Assembly: GCF_043757465.1 (NCBI RefSeq) | Contig: NZ_JAYVPL010000106.1 | Coordinates: 1 to 57,016, forward strand | Source of the DNA: Armatimonas sp043757465 | GTDB lineage: Bacteria; Armatimonadota; Armatimonadia; Armatimonadales; Armatimonadaceae | Reading direction: 5' to 3' | DNA: 57,016 nt | Shown: positions 16,353 through 25,084 of the stretch, one piece after another | Numbering within the stretch: the stretch's first letter is position 1 | Layout: the number at the start of each line of letters is the position of its first letter | Notes under the pieces: generated by a model | What the model was told of the DNA's origin: nothing | Databases searched by the model: none | Seen by the model: only the letters and a program-made list of their open reading frames with translations | Program-made: the position numbers and the translations under genes

Positions 16353-17888
16353 GTGAAAATTCCACCGATGCAGGTGACGACTGAGCAGCTTGACCCCTGC
16401 AAGATCGCGCTGACAATCTCTGTTCAAACGGAGCGAGTCGAAGTCGCACGAAAGAAAGCATTCCAGCAGGCTGTTACCAGCCTGCAGCTTCCCGGCTTCC
16501 GCCGTGGAAAGGTGCCTCCCCATATTGCCAAGAACTATGTTGATGAAGCACGCGTCAAACAGCGCGCTGCGGAGTCACTGGTTCCAGATGCCTACCGCGA
16601 TGCCCTCGTCCAGACGAGTGTGGAGCCGTTCGCCGAGCCGGACATGGAGTTTATCTCTATGGACGATGGCGAGGCGTTTGTGTTCAAGGCTTTGATTCCG
16701 TTGCGCCCCCAGATAACTCTAGGGCTCTACAAAGGATTGGAACTGGAGCGTCGCAAGATCACCATCACTGACTTGGACGTCGAGAAAGAGCTGGATAGTG
16801 TGCGTGGGCGCTACGCCGAGTATCCGGAGATCGAGGATCGGCCTTCCCAGATCGGTGATTTCTTGATGGTGGATCTTACGGCCATTGTTGAGGGACAGGA
16901 TCTGCCGGAGCTTGCCGAACCCAAGGCGACCATGATCGAGGTGGGGAAGAACATTCCCGATCTGGATGCTGGACTGGTAGGCCTTAGTAAAGGTGACACC
17001 AAAACGATCGAAGCAACCTACCCTGAGGCTTTCGAGAATGAGGAGCTCCGTGGGAAGCGGGGAGCCTTCACGGTTTCGGTGAAGGAAGTACGCTCCCGGG
17101 TTCTCCCCGAGCTAACCGACGAGCTCGCTAAGCGGGCTCGCCCCAAGGTTGAGACCGTTGAAGAGCTTCGCGCTGACATCCGTGAGCGCCTGGAAAAAGA
17201 CGCCGAGCAGGCCAGCGAGAACGAGATTGAGTTCCACCTAGTCAGCAAGATTGTCGAGACCAGCCAGATCCACTTCCCTGAGGTGCTCTTGCGTGCCGAA
17301 GTCAATGCGGAGCTCCAGCAGCTCTCGCAGACACTGGAGCAGAACAAAGTCACACCAGAGCAGTACCTAGCTTCCATCGGCAAGAGCGTTGAGCAGCTTC
17401 AGGGCGAGATGGCTGTGGGAGCAACCCAGCGCATCAAAAACTCCCTGGTGCTCTCCGAGGTTGCCCGTACCGAAAGCATCACCGTCGAAGAGGCAGATGT
17501 GGATGCCAAGCTAACGGAGCAAGCTGAGCAGGCCGGAGTAAGTGTCGCGGCGGTGCGTGCCTACGTGGAGTCCCAGGGAACCCTGGATCGCTTCCGGGAT
17601 CAGGCACTTACCGAGAAGATCTTAACCTATCTTAAAGAGATTAGTAAGGTCTCCGAGCGAACCCTCACGACAGCCGAGCTTGAGGCGGAAGAAGCGGCCA
17701 AGGCGGAAGCGCCCGCAGTTTTAGAAGCTACCGAAGAGGCCAAGCCTAAGAAACGGGCCGCGACCAAGAAAAAGGCTGAGGAGCCTGCCGTTGAGGCAGC
17801 CCCTGAAGCCGAGGCGGCGCCGGCTGTTGAAGAAAAGCCAAAACGACGGACAAAAAAGACGGAAGCGGAAGCCCCCGCCGAGTCATAA
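16353..17888 (+). CDS. tig: Trigger factor (ribosome-associated chaperone and peptidyl-prolyl isomerase)
   Basis: 511 residues. The N-terminal ribosome-binding domain contains LPGFRRGKVPPHIAKNY (near 45), the trigger-factor signature loop that docks on ribosomal protein L23. The central FKBP-like PPIase domain covers about 160-250, and the helical chaperone domain follows to about 440. The last 70 residues are an extra low-complexity tail rich in A, E, K and P that most trigger factors lack. The start is uncertain. GTG at 16353 fits the nearby TATAAT, while ATG at 16368 gives MQVTTEQLD, which matches the usual trigger-factor N-terminus. It heads the tig-clpP-clpX cluster. Confidence 0.95.
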   Translation: MKIPPMQVTTEQLDPCKIALTISVQTERVEVARKKAFQQAVTSLQLPGFRRGKVPPHIAKNYVDEARVKQRAAESLVPDAYRDALVQTSVEPFAEPDMEFISMDDGEAFVFKALIPLRPQITLGLYKGLELERRKITITDLDVEKELDSVRGRYAEYPEIEDRPSQIGDFLMVDLTAIVEGQDLPELAEPKATMIEVGKNIPDLDAGLVGLSKGDTKTIEATYPEAFENEELRGKRGAFTVSVKEVRSRVLPELTDELAKRARPKVETVEELRADIRERLEKDAEQASENEIEFHLVSKIVETSQIHFPEVLLRAEVNAELQQLSQTLEQNKVTPEQYLASIGKSVEQLQGEMAVGATQRIKNSLVLSEVARTESITVEEADVDAKLTEQAEQAGVSVAAVRAYVESQGTLDRFRDQALTEKILTYLKEISKVSERTLTTAELEAEEAAKAEAPAVLEATEEAKPKKRAATKKKAEEPAVEAAPEAEAAPAVEEKPKRRTKKTEAEAPAES

Positions 17889-17899
17889 TAAGAAAAGAG

Positions 17900-17926
17900 A
17901 AGTGGCCCTGTAATCCAGGGCCACTT
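17900..17926 (+). other. Strong hairpin between tig and clpP, without U-tract
   Basis: AAGTGGCCCTG/CAGGGCCACTT, 11-bp perfect stem, 5-nt loop, starting 12 nt after the tig stop. The lack of a T-run argues for mRNA processing or partial attenuation rather than simple termination. Confidence 0.6.
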
Positions 17927-17940
17927 GAGTATGAAGACCT

Positions 17941-18531
17941 ATGCCACTGACGATTCCTGGCGTTATTGAACAAGATGCACGCGGTAGCCGCGAGCAGGAT
18001 CTATTTTCCCGACTTCTTAAAGACCGCATCATCATCCTCGGTGAAGAGGTGGATGACCAGCAGGCAAGTATCATTGTAGGATCGCTCCTCTTTCTGGAGA
18101 AGCAAGACCCCGATTCCGATATTGAGTTCTATGTTAATTCCCCAGGAGGCTCGGTGACGGCAGGTCTTGCCATCTACGATACGATGCAACTCCTGCGGTG
18201 TGACGTGGCGACGATCTGTATGGGAATGGCTGCCTCCATGGGAGCAGTGCTTCTCGCAGGGGGAACCAAGGGGAAGCGCTTCGCCCTGCCCAATGCTCGT
18301 GTTATGATCCACCAGGTGAGCGCGGGCTTCCGGGGAACCGCAGGCGATATTGATGTTCAGGCCCGAGAAATATTAAAAACAAATGATCAACTGGCGCGAA
18401 TATTGCAGAAGCATACAGGTCAGGATCTAGACAAACTCAAGCATGATATCCAGCGCGATTACTTCCTCTCCGCAGAGGAATCCGTGGCGTATGGGCTGAT
18501 TGACGAAGTCCTGGTTCGCGAAAAACGCTAA
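17941..18531 (+). CDS. clpP: ATP-dependent Clp protease proteolytic subunit
   Basis: 196 residues, the normal ClpP length. The catalytic triad is visible: Ser99 in GMAASMGAVLLAGG, His124 in ARVMIHQ and Asp173 in the QRDYFLSAEE segment. The NSPGGSVTAGLAIYD oligomer-interface motif is near 66-80. It forms the tetradecameric peptidase barrel that works with ClpX, encoded next. There is no good SD; the start ATG is 14 nt past a strong hairpin. Spacing to clpX is about 70 nt. Confidence 0.97.
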   Translation: MPLTIPGVIEQDARGSREQDLFSRLLKDRIIILGEEVDDQQASIIVGSLLFLEKQDPDSDIEFYVNSPGGSVTAGLAIYDTMQLLRCDVATICMGMAASMGAVLLAGGTKGKRFALPNARVMIHQVSAGFRGTAGDIDVQAREILKTNDQLARILQKHTGQDLDKLKHDIQRDYFLSAEESVAYGLIDEVLVREKR

Positions 18532-18600
18532 TACAGGCGTAAAGGGTTTTGAGGTGCACTGCCCTCTGGCTCGCCTACCTGTGGCGTGAAGGGGGTGCGG

Positions 18601-19857
18601 ATGGCGCGTATTGGTGGTTACGATCGTCACGACAACCGTTGTGTGTTGTGTGGTAAGAGTCGCGAGCAGGTTCGGAAGCTGATTTTGGGAGTTCACGGGG
18701 GGGTCTGCCTCGACTGTGTTGGGCTCTGCAATGACATCATCCGGACGGAGAGCACTCAGGACGAGTCTCTCCCGGTAGGGCACCTGCCTAAGCCGCGCGA
18801 TATTCATCGGCAGCTCTCCAGCTATGTCGTCGGGCAGGAGCGTGCCAAGCGTACTCTTGCTGTGGCCGTCTACAACCACTACAAAAGAATTAACGCTCCT
18901 GCCAGTGAGGTGGAGCTTCAAAAATCCAATATCATGTTGCTCGGGCCTACGGGCAGCGGGAAGACACTTCTTGCACAGACTCTGGCACGCATTCTCAACG
19001 TCCCTTTCGCTATCGCCGATGCGACGTCACTGACGGAGGCGGGCTATGTGGGGGAGGATGTCGAGAATATTCTGCTCAAGCTAATCCAGGCGGCAGACAA
19101 TGGCGACACACTTCCCAATGTTATCAAGCGTGCGGAGCGGGGCATTATCTATATTGATGAGATTGATAAGATCGCCCGCAAGTCTGACTCGCCCTCGATA
19201 ACCCGGGATGTCTCGGGCGAAGGGGTGCAGCAGGCTCTTCTCAAGATTCTTGAAGGGACCCTTGCCAATGTCCCGCCGCAGGGAGGCCGCAAGCACCCAC
19301 AGCAGGAATATGTTCAGATTGATACCACCAATATTCTCTTTATCTGTGGCGGTGCCTTCGATGGGCTCAGTGAGATCGTCGAGCGGCGCTGTAACCGGAA
19401 AAGTGTGGGCTTCCGTGCCAGTGTGGCGGCGCAGGCAGAATCCATTGAGGAGGATCCCTTCTCGCGTGTTACTCCTGAAGATCTTCAGCGCTACGGTCTC
19501 ATCCCTGAGTTTATCGGACGTCTTCCCGTGCTGGCCGCGCTAGCCCCGCTTGATGAGGCCGCACTGGTGCGCATTTTGACCGAGCCACGCAACGCGCTTA
19601 CCCGGCAGTACCGCCGCTTCTTTGAGCTAGATGGGGTGGATCTCAGCTTCACGGCAGATGCCCTGACCGAGATCGCTCGCCAGGCCGTCAGCCGAGGAAC
19701 CGGGGCCCGCGCACTCCGCACTATTATTGAGGAAGCAACACTAGACATCATGTACGAAGTCCCTTCCCAGCGCGATATCGAAGAGATTGTTGTGACCGAA
19801 GAGACCATCCGTGACAAGAAAGCACCTCATATCCGCTACTTCGAACGTGCTGCCTGA
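18601..19857 (+). CDS. clpX: ATP-dependent Clp protease ATP-binding subunit
   Basis: 418 residues. ATG at 18601 is chosen over the in-frame GTG at 18586 because AAGGGGGT stands 5 nt before it. The N-terminal zinc-binding domain has CVLCGK and CLDCVGLC. The AAA+ module has Walker A (LGPTGSGKT), Walker B (IIYIDEIDKIA), a GGRKHP pore (RKH) loop and a VGF variant of the ClpP-docking IGF loop near KSVGFRA. It unfolds substrates and feeds them to ClpP, and the tig-clpP-clpX order is conserved in many bacteria. Confidence 0.97.
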   Translation: MARIGGYDRHDNRCVLCGKSREQVRKLILGVHGGVCLDCVGLCNDIIRTESTQDESLPVGHLPKPRDIHRQLSSYVVGQERAKRTLAVAVYNHYKRINAPASEVELQKSNIMLLGPTGSGKTLLAQTLARILNVPFAIADATSLTEAGYVGEDVENILLKLIQAADNGDTLPNVIKRAERGIIYIDEIDKIARKSDSPSITRDVSGEGVQQALLKILEGTLANVPPQGGRKHPQQEYVQIDTTNILFICGGAFDGLSEIVERRCNRKSVGFRASVAAQAESIEEDPFSRVTPEDLQRYGLIPEFIGRLPVLAALAPLDEAALVRILTEPRNALTRQYRRFFELDGVDLSFTADALTEIARQAVSRGTGARALRTIIEEATLDIMYEVPSQRDIEEIVVTEETIRDKKAPHIRYFERAA

Positions 19858-19927
19858 GCCCTCTGCTTAACATTTAGGCAGGGGGTAAGAGCTGCCTTGT
19901 CGAACTTTCTCACGGAGGATGATAACA

Positions 19928-20791
19928 ATGGCAGCTTTTGACCGGCTCAATGAGGGCTCAAACGATGCTCCGCGCTTGCGGGTACAGCAGACTTTCTGGG
20001 GGATGATCAAGCTCCCCATGAATGCGCAGACGGAGTGGACGCTCGATGAGAAGTTTGTGCGCTGTAAAGACGCCGGACTGGAGGGCGTGGAGTGCTGGCT
20101 CAGTGATGACAATGAAAAAGAAGTCACGGCGGCACTGAAGCGCTCTGGGCTGCGGCTCGCGCTGGGGCACCGACCTTTTAAGCTTGAGGACACGCAAAAA
20201 CTGATCGAGCGCGCCGTGCGGGTTGGGGCAGACTACGTGATGGCCCAGCCCGCCGATGCCTACACGCCGGTAGATGTCGTGGCAAAGCTTGTGACCGAGG
20301 GGCGAAAAGTTGCTAACGACGCGGGACTCTGCTACTTTGTCGAGACGCACCGTAACAACTTCACGGAGACGATTCCCCAGACACTCGCGCTGATTGAGCG
20401 CGTCCCCGAGATTCGTATCACGGCGGATCTGTCGCACTTTGTGGTCGTCGGTGAGTTCTATGGCTGGGAGGCGGAAAAAGCACACGAGCGCATGCTGCCG
20501 ATTTTAGAGCGCGTTTCGCATATCCACGGGCGCATCAGCAACGGTGAGCAGGTGCAAGTGGACTGTGGCGATGGGAGCACTCCCTGGGCACGCTTCTTCG
20601 TCAAGCTTTGGGCCATTGCCATGCAGAACTGGAAAGCGGACGCGGGCCCGGGGGATATTCTCCCGTTTAGCAGTGAGCTTGGCCCACCCCGCTACGCCAT
20701 TACGACCCCAGGTGGCCAGGAAATCTCCGACCGCTGGGAGCAGGGCTTGCTCATGACTCGCCTCGCCAAAGAGGCATGGGAGAGAGCGTAG
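19928..20791 (+). CDS. Sugar phosphate isomerase/epimerase-like TIM-barrel protein
   Basis: 287 residues from the ATG at 19928, which has GGAGG 9 nt upstream; an in-frame ATG at 19919 sits inside that SD. The xylose-isomerase-like TIM barrel is supported by the alternating strands and metal-ligand type motifs: DAGLEGVECWL (near 42), CYFVETHRNNFTET (near 135, E and H ligands), RITADLSHFVVVGE (D and H ligands) and SHIHGRISNGEQ (H ligand). The reaction is probably isomerisation or epimerisation of a sugar or polyol. It stands alone between clpX and small membrane-protein genes. Confidence 0.82.
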   Translation: MAAFDRLNEGSNDAPRLRVQQTFWGMIKLPMNAQTEWTLDEKFVRCKDAGLEGVECWLSDDNEKEVTAALKRSGLRLALGHRPFKLEDTQKLIERAVRVGADYVMAQPADAYTPVDVVAKLVTEGRKVANDAGLCYFVETHRNNFTETIPQTLALIERVPEIRITADLSHFVVVGEFYGWEAEKAHERMLPILERVSHIHGRISNGEQVQVDCGDGSTPWARFFVKLWAIAMQNWKADAGPGDILPFSSELGPPRYAITTPGGQEISDRWEQGLLMTRLAKEAWERA

Positions 20792-20797
20792 CCTCGC

Positions 20798-20816
20798 CGC
20801 CCACTGAAAGTGGGCG
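20798..20816. other. Short perfect hairpin after the isomerase gene
   Basis: CGCCCACT/AGTGGGCG with a 3-nt loop, 7 nt past the stop; no T-run follows. The following 60 nt contain further short GC palindromes but no gene. Confidence 0.45.
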
Positions 20817-20876
20817 TCTGTGAGCCTTCGGCTGGGATGTCGCTCCGCGACTCCGAAATTCCTTGTCTTAATGCGG

Positions 20877-20882
20877 TACCAT
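20877..20882 (+). promoter_or_regulatory. -10 box (TACCAT) of the small membrane-protein operon
   Basis: 8 nt before the ATG at 20891; no SD between. Confidence 0.35.
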
Positions 20883-20890
20883 AAAGACCT

Positions 20891-21133
20891 ATGCCAAAAC
20901 GTGCCGAGCCAATTACTGATCCGGCGGATCTGATGCACCTCCTGGGGCGGTTCTTTTTATGTCTTGTCGCCAATATCTTGGTGGTCTATAGCCTGGTGCA
21001 AAAGAGCTGGGTCTCCGTGGTGGTGCTCTCTGCGGGCTCACTCTTTCTGCACCGAACCACCATTATTCTTTGGAAGAAGCTGAGTGCGGAGCGGCAGGAA
21101 AAACTGGCTCAGCGAGAGGTACAACGCCAGTGA
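20891..21133 (+). CDS. Small two-helix membrane protein
   Basis: 80 residues. Two hydrophobic helices (about 16-35 and 40-57) are followed by a basic/acidic amphipathic tail rich in R, E, Q and K. No family is recognised. Its TGA overlaps the ATG of the next small membrane protein (TGATG), so the two are co-translated. The pair probably forms a small complex. Confidence 0.65.
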   Translation: MPKRAEPITDPADLMHLLGRFFLCLVANILVVYSLVQKSWVSVVVLSAGSLFLHRTTIILWKKLSAERQEKLAQREVQRQ

Positions 21134-21381
21134 TGCCCCGTCAGCGCCTGCAGCGCAAACCGAGCAAGGTGGCAGATAAGCTGATCCTGACGATGTTCTC
21201 TCTCCGCTTAGGGATCGGGTTGATTGCGTTTACGACCATCACAACACTTGCCTTCCAGCTTCCCGAGAAGAGCTTCGCCTGGATCATGCTACTGATTGCC
21301 CTTGCCTATCTGGCGGTGGCGGGCTCGATTCTTGTGAAGGCGCTGCGCAAGTACCGCGAGCGCTACGGCGTAAAAAAGTGA
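21133..21381 (+). CDS. Small two-helix membrane protein (partner)
   Basis: 82 residues from the ATG at 21133 (MPRQRLQRK); a longer in-frame start at 21070 would overlap the previous gene and is unlikely. A basic N-terminus is followed by two membrane helices (about 25-42 and 48-66) and a basic C-tail ending YGVKK. Overlap by 1 nt with the previous gene implies translational coupling. Function unknown. Confidence 0.62.
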   Translation: MPRQRLQRKPSKVADKLILTMFSLRLGIGLIAFTTITTLAFQLPEKSFAWIMLLIALAYLAVAGSILVKALRKYRERYGVKK

Positions 21382-21400
21382 GTAGGGAGCAAGGAACTAA

Positions 21401-21796
21401 GTGACAATTTCCTGTGCAGTTTTTGTGGACGGGGTGCGTCAAGGTGAGAACGGTATTGACCTCTGTGGCCTGTCGGAGGGCTTCGGGTTTCCTGGCCTGC
21501 CAGTGACTCTGGAGAAGATGCCGCTCTTCTTGAACCTGGAGCTAGATGACGCGGATCGAGGCAAGTCTTGTCGGCTGGAGTTTCATCTGCTCTCCCCCAA
21601 TGGCCAGGCACTGGATTCTCCGAACTGGCTGGACTTCACGCTCCCCGCTGACGAAGACGCGGTCACGGCTAAGCTTTTACCGACACTGGATCTTACGTTC
21701 CATAAGTTTGGTACGCACACTCTTGAAATCCGTCGCGAGGACACTCTTCTCCAGCGACTCCGACTGACAATTACCCAACAAGGGCTCCGGACATGA
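21401..21796 (+). CDS. Small beta-rich protein resembling the DUF6941 family
   Basis: 131 residues starting at GTG with AAGGA 5 nt upstream. The pattern (an opening strand with a GENGIDLCGLSEGF motif, then LPVTLEKMPLFLNLELDD, then LEFHLLSPNGQALD and a closing immunoglobulin-like beta region) resembles DUF6941 proteins, which have no known function. Its stop codon overlaps the next start (ATGA at 21793-21796), tying it to the nuclease-esterase fusion. Confidence 0.65.
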   Translation: MTISCAVFVDGVRQGENGIDLCGLSEGFGFPGLPVTLEKMPLFLNLELDDADRGKSCRLEFHLLSPNGQALDSPNWLDFTLPADEDAVTAKLLPTLDLTFHKFGTHTLEIRREDTLLQRLRLTITQQGLRT

Positions 21797-23523
21797 AAAA
21801 ACTTGCATTCTCACTTCTTGCTACCTTTGTGCTTGCCTCTGCTTCTCATGCCTGGGGTGGGGTGGGGCACACGTATGTTGCTAAACTCGCCGTGGACTCG
21901 CTACCTCCCTCCTCCCTCAAAACACTAATGATCCTGAACAAGGACTGGTTTGCCGCCGCTTCGTCGCATCCAGATCGCTGGCGTAACCGACCCGATAGTG
22001 CGGAGGCGGGACGGCACTTTCTCGATGGCGAGCGCTTCGGCTTTGGCTCGGACCTGAGCAAGATTCCCCAGGACTTCGCCGCCGTGCAGAAGATCAGCGA
22101 CTACATGAAGCTGCGTAGTGATGGGATGAATCCATGGACGGTGCGGCGCATCTACGGCCTGCTTGTGCGTGCGCTCAAGGAAAGACGCTGGGACGATGCC
22201 CTAGTGCAGGTTGCCTATCTCTCGCACTATGTTGGCGATGCCCATGTGCCGTTCCATGCCACGGAAAACTATGACGGCCAGCTCTCCGAGCCTTCCCAAA
22301 AGGGGATTCACGCACGCTTTGAGTCCGTGATGCTGGAGAAGAGCATTGCCTACAGCGAGCTCAAGCCGGGTAAGGTACGGCTTATGAGCGATCCGGTTGC
22401 GGCGATATTTTCGATTCTTCAAGCCAGTATCAACGAAGTGCCGGTGATTCTTGCCGCCGATAAGAAAGCCCAGGCGGCGGCCTCCGGGGATACATTTAGC
22501 GAGACGTACTGGAGTGCCTTTACGCCCGCCGCTAAGCCCATTGCGATCAAGCGGCTAGAAATGGGAGGTGCGGCGCTGGCAAGCTTGCTCGAAAGCGCCT
22601 GGAACGAGGCCGGTCGCCCGACACCACCGGCGGGCTTTGCCGCGAAAAATCGCAGCCTGCCCTATGCTCCTGAGTTCGTCCCCCGTGGTCAGACCCCGCC
22701 GCCGTTCATGCCCGTGGTAACCGCAGAGCAGAAAAATGCGGCGCGCAAGGGCGCGATCACGCTGCATATCGAGTCCGATGCGCTAGGCAAGTTCGTCCCC
22801 TGTACTGTTTTTCTCCCTAAAGGCTACTGGCAGACCGGGAATCAAAAGCGCTACCCGGTGCTTTATTTGCTCCATGGCGCGTTTGGTAAGCACACGGACT
22901 GGCTCAAGAACGCGGGCACAGCGGCCTATCTGGCCGACCTGCCATTAATTGTCGTCTTGCCCGACTCCCAGGGCGACTCGTTCTATCAGAACTCGCCTGG
23001 TTTTGGGAAGTGGCAGAGCTATTTCGAGAAAGAACTCATGCCGGAGGTCGAATCCACGTTTCGGACAATTAAAAAGCGCGAAGGGCGGGCGGTAGCGGGG
23101 CTCTCGATGGGCGGGTACGGCGCGTGGCACCTGGCGCTCGATAACCCGGCAAAGTTCTGCGCCGCCGCCTCGCTTTCGGGAGTTGTGGAGTGGGGTGAGG
23201 GCAAGCCAATCCTGAACTTTGTCCAGAAGATGTTCCCCACCAACACCGATGCGCTCTACGCCACGGGGGCGATCTGGCCGAAGATTCAGGCACTCGCTGG
23301 CCGGAGCGGCCCCTGGGACGGTCCCGCGCTCTACTTCGACTGCGGCAAGGACGATTTTCTCATCCAGATGAACCGTGATATGGAGCGACGCTTGCTGGAG
23401 CGTGGGATTCCCTTCGAGTTCGCCGAGTTCGACGGAGCCCACACCTGGCCCTACTGGGACGAGCACCTGCGCGATGTCCTCAACTTCACGATGCGGCACG
23501 TCGCCCAACCCACGGAGAAATAG
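21793..23523 (+). CDS. Fusion of S1/P1-nuclease/zinc-phospholipase-C-like domain with an esterase domain
   Basis: 576 residues with a signal peptide (1-19). The N-terminal domain starts at the mature AWGGVGH (Trp and His are zinc ligands in P1 nuclease and PLC) and has HYVGDAHVPFHATENYDG (near 147) and a GIHARFESVML segment, consistent with three-zinc chemistry. From about 310 to 576 is an alpha/beta-hydrolase esterase of the esterase-D/feruloyl-esterase type. It has LYLLHGAFGKHTDW, the nucleophile Ser in AGLSMGGYGAWH, Asp in CGKDDFLI and His in FDGAHTWPYW. Both active sites look intact. A secreted phosphodiesterase or nuclease plus carboxylesterase is inferred. The natural substrate is unknown. 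Confidence 0.85.
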   Translation: MKKLAFSLLATFVLASASHAWGGVGHTYVAKLAVDSLPPSSLKTLMILNKDWFAAASSHPDRWRNRPDSAEAGRHFLDGERFGFGSDLSKIPQDFAAVQKISDYMKLRSDGMNPWTVRRIYGLLVRALKERRWDDALVQVAYLSHYVGDAHVPFHATENYDGQLSEPSQKGIHARFESVMLEKSIAYSELKPGKVRLMSDPVAAIFSILQASINEVPVILAADKKAQAAASGDTFSETYWSAFTPAAKPIAIKRLEMGGAALASLLESAWNEAGRPTPPAGFAAKNRSLPYAPEFVPRGQTPPPFMPVVTAEQKNAARKGAITLHIESDALGKFVPCTVFLPKGYWQTGNQKRYPVLYLLHGAFGKHTDWLKNAGTAAYLADLPLIVVLPDSQGDSFYQNSPGFGKWQSYFEKELMPEVESTFRTIKKREGRAVAGLSMGGYGAWHLALDNPAKFCAAASLSGVVEWGEGKPILNFVQKMFPTNTDALYATGAIWPKIQALAGRSGPWDGPALYFDCGKDDFLIQMNRDMERRLLERGIPFEFAEFDGAHTWPYWDEHLRDVLNFTMRHVAQPTEK

Positions 23524-23528
23524 TCGCA

Positions 23529-24122
23529 ATGTACGCCTTCAAGCTCGAACCAAAAACCAGCGCCGAGGAGTATCTGGCAAATGAACGCAAGGCTGACTCT
23601 CGGAGTGAGTGGCATGATGGAGTGACTATCCGAATGGCGGGGGCTTCTGAGGAGCACATTGATATTGTCGAAAATATCTCTGGACAGCTCTACATGCAGC
23701 TTCGAGGTAAGCCTTGCCGAACAGCAACCCACGATTTGCGTGTGAAACTGTCTCGCTCCTATGCCTATCCTGATGTGGTAGTGACTTGTGGCGACCGAGT
23801 CTACACAGACAATGACTGTCTGACCAACCCGCAGGTGATTATCGAGGTGTTATCTAGCTCCACGGAGAAGGCAGATCGCGGCTGGAAGCTGACAGAGTAT
23901 CGCAATCTTCCCTCCGTTCAGGAAATTATTCATGTTTACCAGGATCGGGTTCAGGTGGATTGTTACAGTCGCCAGAGTGAGGGGCGCTGGCTTTATGAGG
24001 CGTACATCAAGCGAGAGACAGAGCTAGTGCTGACCAGTCTTGATATCATCCTTCCTCTGAGCGCTATCTATGTCAATGTGGTACTTGCTGATGAGGCACA
24101 GAGCACGGATGATCCCGTCTGA
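23529..24122 (+). CDS. Uma2 family endonuclease (DUF820)
   Basis: 197 residues. The PD-(D/E)xK-like core of Uma2 is visible: EEYLANERKADSRSEWHDG near the start (E), YAYPDVVVTCGD near 78 (the conserved D), and PQVIIEVLSSSTEKADRGWK near 100-118 (E..K). These proteins are abundant in cyanobacteria, chloroflexi and armatimonads, usually with uncertain roles. Five nt separate it from the fusion gene upstream. Confidence 0.88.
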   Translation: MYAFKLEPKTSAEEYLANERKADSRSEWHDGVTIRMAGASEEHIDIVENISGQLYMQLRGKPCRTATHDLRVKLSRSYAYPDVVVTCGDRVYTDNDCLTNPQVIIEVLSSSTEKADRGWKLTEYRNLPSVQEIIHVYQDRVQVDCYSRQSEGRWLYEAYIKRETELVLTSLDIILPLSAIYVNVVLADEAQSTDDPV

Positions 24123-24339
24123 GGTTTTAAGGCGCTATGCGGAGCCGCACCGGCGTTATCACACGGTGCGGCCCCTGCGGGCAGTGCTCGCGGCACTGCT
24201 CATTGTGGCGACGAAAAAACACCGGCCGCTGGATGGGGGCAACGTCATGCGGCTCTTGCTGGATGCGGATCTCTGGATTCTGGGGTCGCCACGACGTACC
24301 CACAGGCTGAGCTTGGTAAGCGAAACTAGCCCTTCCTGA
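24109..24339 (+). pseudogene. Internally deleted predicted metal-dependent HD phosphohydrolase
   Basis: A 76-codon remnant. The first part (LRRYAEPHRRYHT) matches the N-terminus of the predicted HD-superfamily phosphohydrolase family. The later part (ATKKHRP then LLLDADLWILGS) matches its C-terminal third. The stretch between, which should carry the HD metal-binding motif, is missing, and the normal C-terminal helices are replaced by a short unrelated tail. It overlaps the Uma2 stop and the end of the convergent gene. A decayed gene with an internal deletion is the best reading. Family assignment is from remembered motifs. Confidence 0.6.
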
Positions 24340-25018
24340 CTTTGACCGGAGGCGTATTGGGAGTGGTTGGAGCGGTCTTGATCGCGGGTTTGACGGGCTT
24401 ATCGTCTTTGAGGGGTTTATCGTCTAGGAAGCGAATGCTATTGATTGTTTTCTCAAAGTCCTTGACGGTTGTCTCAAAATCCGCGTTCATTCCTGCAAAG
24501 AGCCAGATCATACGCGTGTTTTTATAGACCATATAAATCAGCCGCAGACTGGCTTCTTCTTGAATTCCCAGGGACTGACTGACATCGAGCGAGGCTAAAA
24601 CAGAGAGTGCATCCCGGCCAGCTACTTTGATTTTGACTTTCTTTTGGATGGCAATTCCGGGGATAATCTTGCTCATTCCTTCGATTTCGCTATCTGTAGG
24701 CAAGGCATTATCAACCGTTTCCTCAAGCCCCGTTTTGGGCTTAGGCATGGTGATAAGAATAATTCCCCCCAGGAGTTTATAGGACAGTGCAGCACTATTT
24801 TTCTGGCGTATCGAACTATAGCGCTCGATTGTAGGCGACTGCAACGAGAGCACGACAGGATACACTTCGTCCTTAGGAGTGCGGGTGTAGCTAGAAGGCT
24901 TTACCAGCTTCATCCGAAATTCATCAAGAACAATCGTGTTTTCATTCTGGGCCCACACGGGGGAATGAAGGCTAGCAAGTAGAGAGAGAGCAACAAGTAC
25001 AGGAGAGAAATTCATCAT
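24326..25018 (-). CDS. Secreted protein of unknown function
   Basis: 230 residues with a signal peptide (about 1-23, ending VWAQ). The middle contains a beta-rich domain with MKLVKPSSYTRTPKDEVYP and a LIYMVYKNTRMIWLFAGMNADFE strand-helix region typical of small PsbP/DUF1795-like folds (a loose resemblance). The C-terminus is a lysine/proline/threonine-rich tail from about residue 200. The alternative start at 25015 differs by one residue. No operon partners; 66 nt separate it from the kinase gene. Confidence 0.68.
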   Translation of the reverse strand: MMNFSPVLVALSLLASLHSPVWAQNENTIVLDEFRMKLVKPSSYTRTPKDEVYPVVLSLQSPTIERYSSIRQKNSAALSYKLLGGIILITMPKPKTGLEETVDNALPTDSEIEGMSKIIPGIAIQKKVKIKVAGRDALSVLASLDVSQSLGIQEEASLRLIYMVYKNTRMIWLFAGMNADFETTVKDFEKTINSIRFLDDKPLKDDKPVKPAIKTAPTTPNTPPVKVRKG

Positions 25019-25084
25019 CTATATCTAAATCCTTACAGGGAATTATACAGGTGTCCTTGCATAGATTGCCATACCTGTACGCAC

